A stretch of DNA of 64,000 bases from Petunia secreta (GCA_029990175.1 JARKIP010000035.1:37214001-37278000); one strand, 5' to 3'; positions 1-11,682 are shown, counted from the stretch's first letter. Numbers and translations are program-made. Notes: a model not told the origin generated them from the sequence alone.

Positions 1-888
1 ATACTCATCAACGGATTTGGAGCCTTGTTTCAATTCATAGAGCCGTTTGAGTTGCTCTTGTCGATACTTGGGAGTCACATACTTGTTGCTCATTATTTCT
101 TTCAACTCTTCCCAAGTGATGTTCATCCGCAACCCAAGTCGTCTCCTTGATCGCTTCATGGATTCCCACCATGTAGAGGCATAAGATTCAAAGGAAGCAA
201 TGGCATAGGTAGCCTTCTTCTCCTCGGACATATCATTCGTGTCAAAGACCCGCTCCAATTGAACCTTCCATTCTAAGAAAGCCTCCGGATCACTAGTCCC
301 CTTGAAAGGTGGGATAGTGATATTTACACTATTGAGGTTAGTGTCACGACCCCCACGATGTGGTCCCGGTTGACCCCCGTAGTAGTCTTCAACCTCATCA
401 TACTCCCTTCTCAAGTCCCTTCCCATGAAAGCCCTTGGAGGTCCTCGACCTCGCCCACGACCTCCATCCATCCCTCGGCCTCCGTTCATCGCTCTCCTAG
501 GTGGATAATGAGCATCAAAATCATCATCTAAACCGAGGCCCTCCCCTTCTTGAGCTTCATCAACTTGCTCAAGAGGAATCACATTTCTTCGGGGCCTTAA
601 GAGTGGGACATCTCCTTGGGGATTGCCCAAGGGTTGGGGAGTGCCCAACGATCTTTCTCTAGCAAGAGCCTCATCCCTCAACCGTTGTCGACGAACTAAC
701 TCCGCATATTGATCCGGCTTCATGATTGAATCATCACTTGTGCCTTCATTGGCATCCTTTTGGACACTCGGGGTCCTTTCCTTTTCAAAGACTTCCATTC
801 TAAGGTTCAAGGTTTTCACCTCGGCCAATAGACTAGCCAAGACGTCAACGGGAACCTCAATGGTTGATTTGGCCTTCTCATCCGCCAT
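1..888 (-). CDS. Gag N-terminal part of element M (partial)
   Basis: The frame is open for 296 codons from the ATG at 888-886 to the window edge; I checked every codon and found no stop. Gag forms the nucleocapsid shell and binds element RNA. Visible are an N-terminal helical segment, the LGTPQPLGNPQG stretch, an RG-rich basic tract (GRGRGRGPPR), and the capsid-like block with ITIPPFKGTSDPEAFLEWK, STWWESMKRSRRR and RLYELKQGSKSVDEY. The zinc knuckle and pol would lie beyond the edge. The start is supported by its place just after a TGTAG/GTAC junction found before gag in the other elements. It is close to the gag of element J (57195 onward). Confidence 0.88.
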   Translation of the reverse strand, partial: MADEKAKSTIEVPVDVLASLLAEVKTLNLRMEVFEKERTPSVQKDANEGTSDDSIMKPDQYAELVRRQRLRDEALARERSLGTPQPLGNPQGDVPLLRPRRNVIPLEQVDEAQEGEGLGLDDDFDAHYPPRRAMNGGRGMDGGRGRGRGPPRAFMGRDLRREYDEVEDYYGGQPGPHRGGRDTNLNSVNITIPPFKGTSDPEAFLEWKVQLERVFDTNDMSEEKKATYAIASFESYASTWWESMKRSRRRLGLRMNITWEELKEIMSNKYVTPKYRQEQLKRLYELKQGSKSVDEY

Positions 889-2073
889 TGTACCTACAAC
901 AATCAAAAACAAGTAAAGAGATTAGAGTAAAAGTCCTCACTCGCTCCCTCACCTTTTGATTGTCCCTCGGGTTCACTCTTGTTTTGGGGTAGGTTCACTC
1001 AAGCTCGAATTCAAAAGTCTTCCTCGGAGTTGAACAACTACCTCAACAACCAAACAATCCAACAAGTTCCAAATGCTCTTCGAGAAGAGTGGAGTTAATG
1101 GGACTCTATGGGCGTTCGGCTTTTAAGTGAGCACTTGAGCCAAGGAAATTCTACGAATCTTCTTTGAAGTTATCAACACCAACACGCACGAATATCCTAA
1201 GCGCTCAATGAATTAGTACTAGTTGAGTAGGGGAATTACTCGCAAAGTACTAACCGGAAGTAATGGAAGCAAACAAACCACGAAAACTTACGAAACAAAC
1301 TACCCGGACACCTTCCCAGTGGGAGGCGGTCCGCCTATGGACTGAGGCGGAGGGCCTCACAAAGTCCAGAGACCAAGCAGTGGAGGGGCGGTCCGCCTAA
1401 AGAGAGGGGCGGTCCGCCTAGGTCTGTTCTCTGCACAATTTCAAGTTCGTTTCTTGGTTTTTGGCACCCGATTTTCCAATGTTTTCAAGGAGTTTTTGAT
1501 ATGTAATGGTACCCAAAGTTGTTTTGGACTATAACAAGCAAACCCCAATGGTTTAATCCAACAAACAACCAACAAACAACTTGATTCGAAGATTTGGAGC
1601 AAATTCTTCAAAAACTTCAAGAACACCAAGATTTCAAAAATTCGATTTTCAATCCGCTACTCCAAATGATGTTATAGTGGTATCAAAATGACGGGGTAAC
1701 TATAAGGAATAATCCCCGATACCAAACAACCACCAAATCATAACATCAAACAAGTTTTGGCAAATTTTGCAAAATTTTCAACTTTGAGATTTGATTTTGA
1801 AGATTTTCGATCCACAACTTCAAATCGTGTTTCGAGGGTACCAAATCAACGGGAATATGATATCAATCAATCCCCGATAATCAAAAGCAACAAAATCGTA
1901 ACAACCAACGATTTCTAGCAAATTTTTGGGTTTTCTAGTTTTTGACTTTTTTTCTTCTTTTTCAATGAAACAAGAACAAGAACACGAAAATAAACACGGA
2001 ACATAAAAGACAAGCACGAAGAGTAGGACGAGGGCTCGTAAGAACGCAACCCTAGCCTTGCTCTGATACCAAC
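889..2073 (-). other. Leader (5' UTR) of element M
   Basis: Non-coding stretch between PBS and gag. In transcript order it holds the PBS (2071-2060), A/T-rich sequence with about three degenerate copies of a unit near 165 nt (marked by AATCCCCGAT-like motifs at about 1871, 1711 and 1540), a GC palindrome array (about 1421-1323, GGCGGTCCGCC type), the conserved hairpin (1253-1213), and a splice-like pair GTGAGG...TGTAG (952 to 894) just before the gag ATG. No convincing gene was seen in it. Confidence 0.8.
1213..1253 (-). promoter_or_regulatory. Conserved leader hairpin (element M)
   Basis: Outer stem TTAGTACT/AGTACTAA (8 bp), 4x4 internal loop, inner stem GAGTA/TACTC, 7-nt loop. It lies 325 nt upstream of the gag ATG. 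The same architecture occurs in nine other leaders of this window. Confidence 0.75.
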
Positions 2074-2901
2074 TGATGTAGGGAAAACCTACGAAAGCGA
2101 GTAAAGATAAAAGTGAGACGAGACTTACACTAAAGTCGAGTAGCAACGGAGAACTTGTTCCGTTACACCCCGAGCGATTGGAAAGAATCACCTAGCACTA
2201 TGCAACTATCCTCAAGAATCACGTGGTCCTTGCAAATAGAATGGTCGGAGAGGTTTGAGGTTCAACTTGGAATCGTCCAATTGAAATTCAAGCCAAGAAT
2301 CAAAGGTTTCAATAGAGAGTATTTCTCTTGTGTTTTGCATTCAAGATTGGTTAAATGAGTTCAAGACCTAATGAAGGCTTTTATAGCCTTCTACAACATG
2401 TAATGAAGTGTCTAAAATACCCCTAAGTGGGTTTAAACAATAGAAGCCACTTAGGGCCAAAGTTGGAATTATGCACACAAAATAGTCAAAATTCGGATGG
2501 GGTCACAACAGGGGTAGGCGGTCCGCCAACCCCTAGTAGGCGCTCCGCCCTATCCAAGCATCCTGAGGCCACCAGTCAAGGAGGCGGTCCGCCTCTGTGA
2601 GGTAGGCGGTCCGCCCCTCCTAAATCCAGAGAGTGTGCAATTTGTAGGCGGTCCGCCTCTTCAGGTAGGCGGTCCGCCTCTTCCTGAAGCTTCTTGGGGT
2701 GCCTCCTTTTGTGTCTCTTGAGCCTCTCCAAGTGTCCTAGTTGGTTCCCCGTCCATGGTGCTTCAATGCATGATCTTCAAGGTTGTTCCAGAGCTTCCAT
2801 CTTCCTCGTTCAAGCCTCTCCATACCAAGTGAAGGTGAGCATCATGGATAGCTTTGGCTTGGCTTCTCGTGAAGGGCCTCGAGCTAGATTGCCCGGCATC
2901 A
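2074..2901 (-). repeat. 5' LTR of element M
   Basis: 828 bp, bounded by TG (2901 side, minus strand) and CA, with the PBS directly inside. A palindrome array of the GGCGGTCCGCC type lies at about 2513-2690, upstream of the likely TATA region. The motif GATCATGCATTG near 2770, shared by several LTR families here, is present on the minus strand. The flanking base run at 2902 onward belongs to element Z. Confidence 0.88.
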
Positions 2902-3686
2902 AGTGGGCGCCCCGCCTACTCAAAATACAGAGAGCAACATAAAAAGAGGCGGTCCACCTCTTAGGAGTAGGCGATCTGCCTACTGGGCTTCTCAGCACGG
3001 TCCGAAAACGTGTTTTTGGCTCGTTTAGCACTCAAAATCCAACGTTTTCGACTTGTTTTTTATTCTAATGATACCCAAAGGTGTATATGGTGTTTCTAAA
3101 CATTCCCCAATAGGTTTTAACCCCAATCAATCAACAACAAATCAATTTTGATTCTTGAGCAAAAATCTAGGGCTTTTGAAAATTTTGGAGATTTGAATTC
3201 TTCAAATTTTGGAATACACCACCAAATCTTGTAATTTTTGTATCAAAAGAACGGGAATACAATAAGGAACAAACCCCAATGATTTTTAATGAATGGGTGT
3301 TCCAATCCAACAAGTTCCAACAATTTTTGTGAAATTTTCAAGTTTTTCTATTTTTTTTGTTTTCTTCTTTTTCAAGAACAACAAGAACAACACAACAACA
3401 ATACTAACATATGGAACAAGGAACGGGGGTTTGTAAGAACATAACCCGAGCCTTGCTCTGATACCAACTGATGCAATCTAAAATACGCGGAAGATAAACA
3501 CGATACATACAATGCGGAAGCGATAAAAGATAACAAGAAATCGAGACTAGGAAGGCAAGAAAGTAGAAGAAAGAATCGAATTCAATTTACTAACGTTAAT
3601 TGAATTCAAAAGGGAGAAGGGAAACTCGAACCTTACAATGGAATCAACTAGGTGTCGATCTCCATAGGTTCCAAGTCGAGACATAC
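2902..3686 (-). mobile_element. Element Z fragment: leader plus PBS-proximal end of 5' LTR
   Basis: Minus-strand remnant of another Ty3/gypsy element. The PBS is at 3466-3455, and its LTR starts at 3469 and continues to 3686, where element A is inserted (TSD catac, 3682-3686 and 36371-36375). Inside the PBS, 2902-3454 is leader with GC palindromes of the GGGCGCCCCGCC and GGCGGTCC types (about 2902-2985). Element M interrupts it at 2901. No coding part of Z is in the window. Confidence 0.8.
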
Positions 3687-4505
3687 TGATGCCGGATAAA
3701 ATGGCCTAATCAACAACCATCAAGAACCAAGCTTGAAAGCACAATGAACACAAGGCAAGGGCTCCGGAAACGTCTTGAAGATCATGCATTGGAGCGCCAA
3801 GGAAGGAGCACGTGGGCACCAAAGGAGAGGCTCGGGGGACACATTTTGAGCCATTCCAAGGACCCCCAGGAAGGGGCGGACCGCCTAGTCAAAGGGGCGG
3901 GCCGCCTAGTTGAAGTTGAGCCTCGGCATTTTGGGGCGCCTGAAAAGGGGCGGACCGCCTCTGCAGAAGCTTGGGCCGCCTACTCTGCAGTGGAGGAAAG
4001 TAGGCGGACTGCCTACTCCCACTGGGCGGGGCGCCTAGTTGCTGAGCTTTTGGACGGGAATTGATGTGTAATTCTTATTTTGGCCCCATGAGGCTTGTAT
4101 TGTTTAAACCCACTTTAGGGGTGTTTTAGTCATTTTACTTAGGTGTGTGGAAAACTATAAAAGCCACACTTAGTCTTCATTTCATAAGTTAGTCTTGACA
4201 TTGAATAGAAAGAAGAGAGAATAGAGAGAAGGCCGAGCCTTTCTTTGTTGAAGCCCGAGGCTTCGTTTATGACTCGACTTGGAACCTATGGAGATCGACA
4301 TCTAGTTAGATTCCATTGTAAGGTTCAAGTTTCCCTTCTCCCTTTTGAATTCAATTAATGTGAATGAATTGAATTCGTTTCTTTCTTCTAATTTCTTGAC
4401 TCCCCAATCCTTGTTTCCCGATATCTTTGATATCACCTATCTAGTTATTTATCGCTTCCGCATATTTGTGTCGTTGGCTAGCTTCCGCTATTTTACCCTG
4501 CATCA
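3687..4505 (+). repeat. 5' LTR of element A
   Basis: 819 bp, TGATGCC...TGCATCA. It contains the shared motif ATCATGCATTGGAGCGCC near 3780, a palindrome array (GGCGGACCGCC and variants) at about 3875-4032, and a TATA box TATAAAA at 4156-4162. A short frame across the array (3744-4064) is repeated in the 3' LTR but looks like a by-product of the array. Confidence 0.92.
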
Positions 4506-5465
4506 GTTGGTATCAGAGCACGGATCGGGTTATGTTCTTACAAACCCCCGTTCCTTGTTCATTGTGTTAGTTTATCATTGTTCTTGTTGTTGTTCTTGAA
4601 GAATTTGAAGAAAACAAAAAAATAGAAAAACTTGAAAATTTCACAAAATTTGGTGGAACTTGTTGGATTGGGACACCCATACATTAAAAACCATTGGGGT
4701 TTGTTTCTTGTGTGATTCCCGTTCTTTTGGTACCAAAATTACAAGATTTCGTGATGTATTCCAAAATTTGAAGAATTGAAATCTCCCAAATTTTCAAAAA
4801 CCCTATATTTTTGCTCAAGAATCAAAATCGATTGATTGTTGTTTGTTTGGGATTTAAACCTATTGGGGATTGTTTAGAATCATCATATACATCTTGGGGT
4901 ATCATCAGAATCGAAAACAAGTCAAAAACGTTGGATTTTGGGTGCACAACGAGCCAAAAACGCGTTGTGCAAAGTTGCAGGAAAATGCACTAGGCGGACC
5001 GCCTAGATTTTGAGGCGGACCGCCTCCCTCTGGGCTGCCCTCTGGAATTTTGGAGGCGGAGCGCCTCTGGTTTGAGGCGGAGCGCCTCTTGTCCTGAGGC
5101 TTTCCCGGGTAGTTTTTTGCCTAGGTTTCCATTGTTAATCGCCCACGGGCTTCTTGGTTAGTGTTTCTAAGGTAATTGGCCTACTTGAAAGACACTAATC
5201 CTTTAGCGTATTAGGGTATTCGTGCGTAGAGGAGACTAGAATTCAAAGAAGAGTCGTAGATTCTCTTTTGGCCTCAAGTGCGCACTTAAAATAACCGTCC
5301 GTCCATTGAGTCTCATTAACTCCATTCCGAACTTTAACTTGGACATGCTAGTTGTGATCACCTTGGTTCCCAAATTGTAAAGGCCTCGCTCTTGAGTGTT
5401 CATATATTGAGTGATACACGTGAGGGAGTGACTTTCGGGAGGTTTTGTGCTTTGGTGTTGCAACA
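4506..5465 (+). other. Leader of element A
   Basis: PBS TGGTATCAGAGC at 4508-4519, then A/T-rich sequence with degenerate repeats (GGGGTTTGTTTC, GGGGATTGTTTA), a palindrome array at about 4990-5098 (AGGCGGACCGCCT and GGCGGAGCGCC, matching the LTR type), the conserved hairpin at 5158-5198, and a GTGAGGG donor-like motif at 5420. No gene seen. Confidence 0.8.
5158..5198 (+). promoter_or_regulatory. Conserved leader hairpin (element A)
   Basis: Outer stem TTAGTGTT/GACACTAA (one U-G pair), 4x4 internal loop, inner stem AGGTA/TACTT, loop ATTGGCC. It lies 268 nt before the ATG at 5466, the same distance as in elements C and D. Confidence 0.75.
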
Positions 5466-8400
5466 ATGTCGGATGTTGATTGTGGAGATTATCGCTCGTG
5501 TGGGGATGATGCGAGTTGCTATGACTCGTATGGTGATGATGGAGACTATGGTTCCTACGAGGGTGAAGATGGCCATTACTATGATGATGGAAACCATGGC
5601 TCCTATGAAGATGAAGCGGTTCACTATGATGATCGTGAGGTTGAAGAAGACTATGAAGCTTGTGATGATGAATTTGATGAATCTAATGCTTCAAGTCAAG
5701 AATGCGAAGATGGTGACGCTTCAAGGTACATTGATCCTACTTACTCTTCTTGTGACGAATATGAAAATGTTGGTAGTGACATAGATAGAGTTGATGATGA
5801 TGTTGATTATAGAAATTGTTCATATGCATCTTCTCTTGGTGTTGCTTGTGGAGTACAAGGGAGTAGTATAGGACCTTCCATTAGTATGGGAGGTGGTGGT
5901 GGTTGTTCCGCGGGAAAGAAGAAGCTTGCATCTTCTAGGTACGCTAAGCGGCCTAATGCTTCTAATTCCCATGAGGAGGTTGGTATGAAAGATGGTGTTG
6001 CTTTTGCTACTAAGAGCTTGAATTGTTCTTTCAATGCCTTGAAGGGTTGTAGTAGGAGTAGTACTATGGGCGATGGAACCAAGGCGAGAGGCACTTATGG
6101 GTTCCATGGCGTGGTTCCTTCCTTGACTTCCAACAACATTGCTAATGTTGGGAGACTGACGGGAAGTGGAGATTGTTCTAGTGGTGTTGCCACTAGTGGA
6201 GGGATAAGGAAGACCCAAGTTGTTGGTGTTGACACTTGTGGGCGTCCAAATTCTCATTTGGGTGCCAATGTGCAAGACTTGGGTAGATGTAGGTTCGTTG
6301 TTGAGGTAGATGGTATTGGAGGATACTTGCTCAAAATTGGTGGTACCGATGCAAATTGTATTAGCACCTCTTTGGTTGATAGGCTTAGGATACCATGCCA
6401 CAAGCTAGAGCATCCTTATGAGTATGATGGAGTGTGGGTTTCTAAGGAGGCTCGGGTACTCATATCTCATAGAAACTATAAATGCTATGTGTGGTGTGAT
6501 GTGTATCCCATGCGTCATATTGATGTGTGGATAGGTGACCGGTGGTTGGAGGGGAAGAGGGTGCAATATAGTGTGGTGAAGGATGCATATCTTGTGGGCG
6601 TAGGGCAAAGAGTTTATGACTTTGTGCCTTACCGGGCGAAGAGCCAAATGCCTACTAGTGCGCCTTCTTTGGCTAGGCAAAGGAGCAAGGAGCAAGAACT
6701 TCATTCCATGGTTGACAATGTGCAAACGAGAAGTCCTACAAACACAAGCAATGGTGGGACATGTGCTAGAAAAGGGTTGATAGACATCAACAAGGTGAAC
6801 CCGAAACCACAAGTTTCAATTCCAAGTGGTTCACCAACGAAGAAGAAGGAGACGTCAAGTGATGAGTCTCCTAGTCCTAGATTCCGGGTTGACGTGAAGA
6901 GTCCACCTACTCCGGCTATGGGTATTCTTGGGCCTCGTCCCAATTCGCCCGAATTTGAGAGACAAAAGATTGAGAGGAGTAAGGGAGTGACCGGTGACAT
7001 TCCTCGAGTGGAAAAAGGAGAGGATGTGAGGAGTGATGTGAGTGGGATGTCACCACCCGAATCTACACCCGACCTTGGAAAAAAAATGAGGGAAAAGAAA
7101 GAGGGGAAAAGAAAAATCGAGAGTGAGGACACCCCTTATTCTAACCTTAACCCTTTGTCTTTTTTTTTCTATGTGTTTGAGTTCTTGTGTAGGAATTCTT
7201 GGAGGCAAACCGATGGAGCCTCAACCATGTTCCGAGATGGAAAGACAAGGTGAAGGAGAAGCCAAATGTGAGCTACGAGGTGAAGGAACTACCCATGATG
7301 CTTCAAGTACATTGAGTGAGCCCGAGTGCGACTCAAAGGTATGTTTTAGTTCTTCTATCCTTGAGCATAATACTTCCTTGTCTTGTAATGTTGTTTGTGA
7401 AAACTCTAGGCTAGTTGATGATTTGCATGAGTACAATGTGTTTGCAACTAGTGTAGAGCCATTTGGTCAACTTGTGTGTGAAAATGAACCACTAGTTGAG
7501 AGGGTTGAAAGGCCACATCATGATGTGAGCTCGATTTTTATTGAACCTCTCTTTAGTGAAAATATTGAAGTTGACCTTGTTTGTGAACCTTGTTATGACA
7601 CCCCACCTATATTTGATAAAGGAGAAGATGAATTGCATGATAATCTTATTCTTCCCTTTGATTGCTTAATTGATAGTGGTGGTCTCTTGTGTCGTAGTGA
7701 GGGTGGAGTTTTCTTGAGGAGTCTCTAGAGTGTGAGATGGATCGATTTATTTTCGATGACTCCTTGAGTGAGAGTGAAGGACCTAGTCTTGATTCTATGC
7801 TTTTGTGTAACCATAAATTTGAGGTGCATGCCTTTACATTTCTATTGTTTGAAGGCAATCTCATTTGTGGTAGTTAATTGTATCGGACTAGGGTCGGTAG
7901 TAGAGTCGAACCTCCATGGTTTGTCAAGTTAGGCTCTATGGATGATCCAACATTTGGAACTCCGAGTGAGGAGAGTGGTCTTGGTATTGGTCGTGTTGAC
8001 CTATCTTCTAGTAGTCCTAGCCCTCGTTGTGTGGACTATAATGATGAAGGACCTATTTTGGAGACCTTCCTTTGGAGTTTGTCCAATAAGGGGGATTGTC
8101 TTGGGGTTGATTTAGGAGGTGAGGAGGTATCTCTCGGTGTGTCTAAGAATGCTCTTAAGAAGGGGAGTGGAGTAGTTGATGTTAGTTGTGAATTGAACTA
8201 TTTTACTTACTCCATCCCATATGTTGAGCACACCTTGAGTGATGGACATATCAAAGCCAATGTGTCACAATGTGATAAACTTGATTTGAAGGCTTGTTAT
8301 GTTGATGGTAAGCTTAGGGTTCATAGGACATTTGATTGCTATATGTTGCGTGACTTTGATCTCTTTGCTTGTTTTGAAATTGGGTGCTTGTTCTTGTCGA

Positions 8401-8510
8401 GCCAAGACCTTGTTGTCTCCTTTGGGGACATACGCTTTTTAATTGGCATTGATGCTTGGCTTTATCACAAGAGTGTGTTTTCAACACTACTTGCACTAAT
8501 TTCTTGTTAA
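5466..8510 (+). pseudogene. Non-autonomous element protein of A, broken by frameshifts
   Basis: Same product as in element C, but damaged. Frame 1 runs from the ATG at 5466 to 7253. It holds an Asp/Tyr/Gly-rich acidic N-terminus, a GGGGGCSAGKKKL basic stretch and a degenerate retropepsin-like domain with KIGGTDAN where active proteases have IDSGSCAN. Around 7140-7170 a longer T-run shifts the frame, and the reading resumes in another frame (7123-7728) with the Cys-containing accessory module. A 1-bp deletion near 7710 shifts it again, and a GAA-to-TAA change near 7875 adds a stop; 7878-8510 is the remaining third. Function unknown. The element is unlikely to make a full product. Confidence 0.82.
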
Positions 8511-8610
8511 GCTAACCTACTTGTGAAGTAGGAAATTTTGGTTGTGCTTGCTTTGATTGTAGGTTTGATGGTTTGATTTCGAGGACGAAATCCTTTCAAG
8601 AAGGGGAGGA

Positions 8611-9216
8611 TGATGCCGGATAAAATGGCCTAATCAACAACCATCAAGAACCAAGCTTGAAAGCACAATGAACACAAGGCAAGGGCTCCGGAAACGTCTT
8701 GAAGATCATGCATTGGAGCGCCAAGGAAGGAGGAGCACGTGGGCACCAAAGGAGAGGCTCGGGGGACACATTTTGAGCCATTCCAAGGACCCCCAGGAAG
8801 GGGCGGACCGCCTAGTCAAAGGGGCGGGCCGCCTAGTTGAAGTTGAGCCTCGGCATTTTGGGGCGCCTGAAAAGGGGCGGACCGCCTCTGCAGAAGCTTG
8901 GGCCGCCTACTCTGCAGTGGAGGAAAGTAGGCGGACTGCCTACTCCCACTGGGCGGGGCGCCTAGTTGCTGAGCTTTTGGACGGGAATTGATGTGTAATT
9001 CTTATTTTGGCCCCATGAGGCTTGTATTGTTTAAACCCACTTTAGGGGTGTTTTAGTCATTTTACTTAGGTGTGTGGAAAACTATAAAAGCCACACTTAG
9101 TCTTCATTTCATAAGTTAGTCTTGACATTGAATAGAAAGAAGAGAGAATAGAGAGAAGGCCGAGCCTTTCTTTGTTGAAGCCCGAGGCTTCGTTTATGAC
9201 TCGACTTGGAACCTAT
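8611..9216 (+). repeat. 3' LTR of element A, first part
   Basis: It starts right after the polypurine tract (8598-8610). The palindrome array lies at about 8800-8964. It is cut at 9216 by element B, whose TSD is cctat (9212-9216 and 36150-36154). The rest of this LTR is at 36155-36370. Confidence 0.92.
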
Positions 9217-9969
9217 TGATGCAGCCCGATCACGCGCTGATCAAGTGATCGATCCACCGATGAGACCGATGACAAGAAGCCAAGCCAAGTTGCTGCACGA
9301 TGTGCACGTTCACTTAGCCTGGCCGAAGGAAAACAATTGCTCCGAAGCTGAGTGGCCGAGCTCAAGAATCGAAGGCATTATCTTCAGATTTGAGCCCGAA
9401 GGCAAAGTGAACGAGGACAATGAGCTCGAAGACAATTGAGCGTCCGAAGGCAACAAGTGTGTGTTCGAGCAGACAATCGAGAACCGAAGCCAAGGCTTAC
9501 CGAAGTCAAAGTCTGCCGAACACATTTTAACTCAGCCCTGCGTGGCTTATTTCTATTGGTCAACTGTGACCTATTTACGAGTTTACCCTTAGTATTTCCT
9601 ATATAAACACTACTTCCTTTCATTGTAAGTAGCTAGTTTTTGAACATTGATGAATTGAATGAAAGTGCCGAGCACATTTCTTCTTGTCTCCGTCGTGAGC
9701 AAAACCCCGGTGAGGGCTTTTAAGGACTTGTGGCTTTCGGTTAGTCCGATTGAACATTCCTCTTGATCATTCAGTTTGCAAGAGGCAATGTTCTCTTGAG
9801 GATTGTTGCATAGTTAGGGTGATTCTTGTCTCCCTTTTGATCGAGCTTAGGGACAGGTTCCTCTCTGTTCTTTCGAAAGAAGCAAGTTTTGTCTTGCTTT
9901 TATCTTCTTCTTTAATTGTTCTTGTTCCGCGTTTGTGCTAAGCTTCCCTTCGGGAATTCCATTGCACCA
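9217..9969 (+). repeat. 5' LTR of element B
   Basis: 753 bp, TGATGCAGCC...TTGCACCA, with TATATAAA at 9600-9607. The first about 220 bases carry an open frame (to 9439) that is the LTR copy of the polyprotein C-terminus (PMTRSQAKLLHDVHVHL). Repeated CCGAAG motifs are seen, but no GCGATCGC or GGCGGACCGCC arrays. Confidence 0.93.
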
Positions 9970-11193
9970 TCTTGGTATCAGAGCACGGTTTGGGCTTGTT
10001 TATACAACCCCAATCCTGTTCAAGTTATCTTTATTTTCGTGCGTTTTGTCTTTGTTTTCCATTTCGTGTTCCTGTTTTGTTTGCGTTACTGTTGGTGTTT
10101 TTACAAAAAAAAAAAAAAAAAAAAAAAGTGTTAAAAGAAAATTCAGAAATTGTGTTTGATTGTTGGTTGTTTGGGAAAAACAATCTTGGATTCTTGTTCA
10201 CCATTGCTGTCTGATTCCATCGAGTACCCGACGTACTGATTTCGTGACTAGGGTTTCGTGGGTGAATTTTGGACTGTCTTGAGCTTCCTTGGTGACTGGA
10301 AATCGAACCCCAGCTGTGTTGGTGGAGACCGATGAAGGTTGGTGGTTCTTGAGTGATTTGGGTTTGTTTATTGCTTAAAATCGAAGTTCTTAAGATTGGA
10401 AACGTTGTCCGTACACCGGAAAATTGTTACAAGTTCGTAACAGTGTGCGACGCGTCGAGCTGGATCTTAGCTCAAGGAGCTTCGTTTGAATTCCTCCGTT
10501 GTTGTTTGGAACCGGAGTTGAAAGAAGCAACTCAGATCTGTTGAATTTCGTGGTCAGTGAACCGAAGTCGTTGTGTCCGTACGCCGGAGCAAGGTCACTG
10601 TTCCATTAAAGAAGAAAGGGGTTAAAATTTTAACATCAAAGCCCCAGGTGAGAATTGTCGGCTGAAAAAAGGAAAGTGGATAAGGTAAAACCCTATCCGT
10701 ACCAAGGAGGGACCACTTTTGTACGGACAGAAGTGGGTGTGATCGAAAAAGATTCCTAAAGGGAATCCAAAAGGGTAGATTCTCCTAGGTTTTCACTTTC
10801 TTTCGTGTCTAATTCTGGTTGGTGGATCTTTTGAGTAACTGTCCTACTCAAGGTCGTACTAACTCTTTTAAGCTGGTAGGCATTCGTGCGAAGGGGTGAC
10901 CGAAGTCCAAACTTTCGTAGAAATTCTTTTGACTTCCCGAGCTCAGTTAAAAGGCGTCAGTTCCATCGAGTCGAACATCACTTCACTCTTCCCGAAGAGG
11001 CAGTGACTATTGTCGAACTTGAAGGATCTTAGAGGACCGATCAATTGGACGAGCCACTGTTAACAAGTCCTTGAGTGATCAAAACCGAACCCATAAATTG
11101 AGTGGACCCGAGTGCCACCCATCAAAGGTGAGGGAGTGTGTGAGGTGATTTCTAACCTTAATCTTTGTTTGATCTTTGACTTGTGCAGGTACA
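9970..11193 (+). other. Leader of element B
   Basis: PBS TGGTATCAGAGC at 9973-9984, and an A homopolymer of more than 20 bases around 10105-10128. The conserved hairpin, in a diverged form, is at 10818-10863. A splice-like pair, AAAG/GTGAGG at 11128 and TTGTGCAG at 11188 (61 nt apart), lies just before the gag ATG at 11194. Short frames within it have no recognisable product. Confidence 0.78.
10818..10863 (+). promoter_or_regulatory. Conserved leader hairpin (element B, diverged)
   Basis: Inner stem TTGAGTA/TACTCAA (7 bp), loop ACTGTCC, outer stem GTTGGTG/TACTAAC-like with two G-U pairs. It is the most diverged copy in sequence but keeps the fold, 331 nt before the gag ATG. Confidence 0.6.
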
Positions 11194-11682
11194 ATGGCTG
11201 GAAACGATGGCAAAGGTATTGAAAAGCCTGAATTGTCGTTAGCCGATCTCATGGCTGCGATACAAGGCATCAGTGCCGAAGTAAGAGGAGTGAGTGCTCG
11301 AGTAGCTAACCTCGAGCAGGGAAACACGACCGTGGCCATGAATGGGTCCGGCGTTGGAACGAGCCAATCCACTCCGATGAAACCTGAACTGTATGCTGAG
11401 CTTGTACGACAACATCAGTTGACGAGTGAAGCAATTCGGAGAGAACTTAACTTGGGCAATCCCCAAGCACAACAAAACTTGGGCAATCCCCAAGCTGGAA
11501 ATCAAAACTTGGGCATTCCCCGAGGAGAGAGGTTATCACTTCCAAGGACCCGAAGAGATCTTGGAGCTGTAACCGAAGAGGTTGGTGAAGAGGAATTTCC
11601 CGAGGACGAATATGAGCGTGAGCCGCCATTCGCTCAACGAAGGCAAGCTCCCCGAGGACGTGGAAATTTCCGAGGTCGAGGT
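11194..11682 (+). CDS. Gag N-terminus of element B, cut by element C
   Basis: 163 codons starting MAGNDGKG. It contains a predicted helical start (LADLMAAIQGISAEVRGV), three LGNPQ-type repeats (LGNPQAQQN, LGNPQAGNQN, LGIPRGE) and a basic RG-rich end (RGRGNFRGRG), where element C is inserted (TSD gaggt, 11678-11682 and 31052-31056). The remainder of the polyprotein resumes in the same frame at 31057. The start is taken at 11194, not at an upstream in-frame ATG (11176), because all families place gag right after the (T)AG/GTAC junction. Confidence 0.88.

Larger units (their letters stand above)
1..2901 (-). mobile_element. Element M: Ty3/gypsy LTR retrotransposon, 5' part only
   Basis: Reading on the minus strand, the LTR (2901-2074) is followed by a tRNA-iMet primer-binding site (2071-2060), a long leader and an open gag frame that runs off the window at base 1. 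The LTR ends are TG...CA. It sits inside the leader of element Z. The second LTR and the left target duplication lie outside the window. It has palindromes of the GGCGGTCCGCC type in both LTR and leader. The gag is closest to that of element J. Confidence 0.9.

Noticed and set aside
3744..4064. 106-codon frame in the LTR of A, repeated at 8668
   Set aside because: It is carried by both LTR copies and spans the palindrome array; a 3-bp indel keeps the frame, but there is no related frame in other families' LTRs.
5820..6401. Long minus-strand frames opposite the non-autonomous proteins
   Set aside because: They mirror conserved plus-strand codons and lack independent start context; antisense shadows.
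9206..9439. Independent small gene at the start of B's 5' LTR
   Set aside because: It is the LTR copy of the polyprotein tail at 35397-35619.
10105..10128. Poly(A) tract as the tail of a retroposed gene
   Set aside because: It lies within B's leader just after the PBS, where other leaders are also A-rich, with no TSD or upstream gene body.
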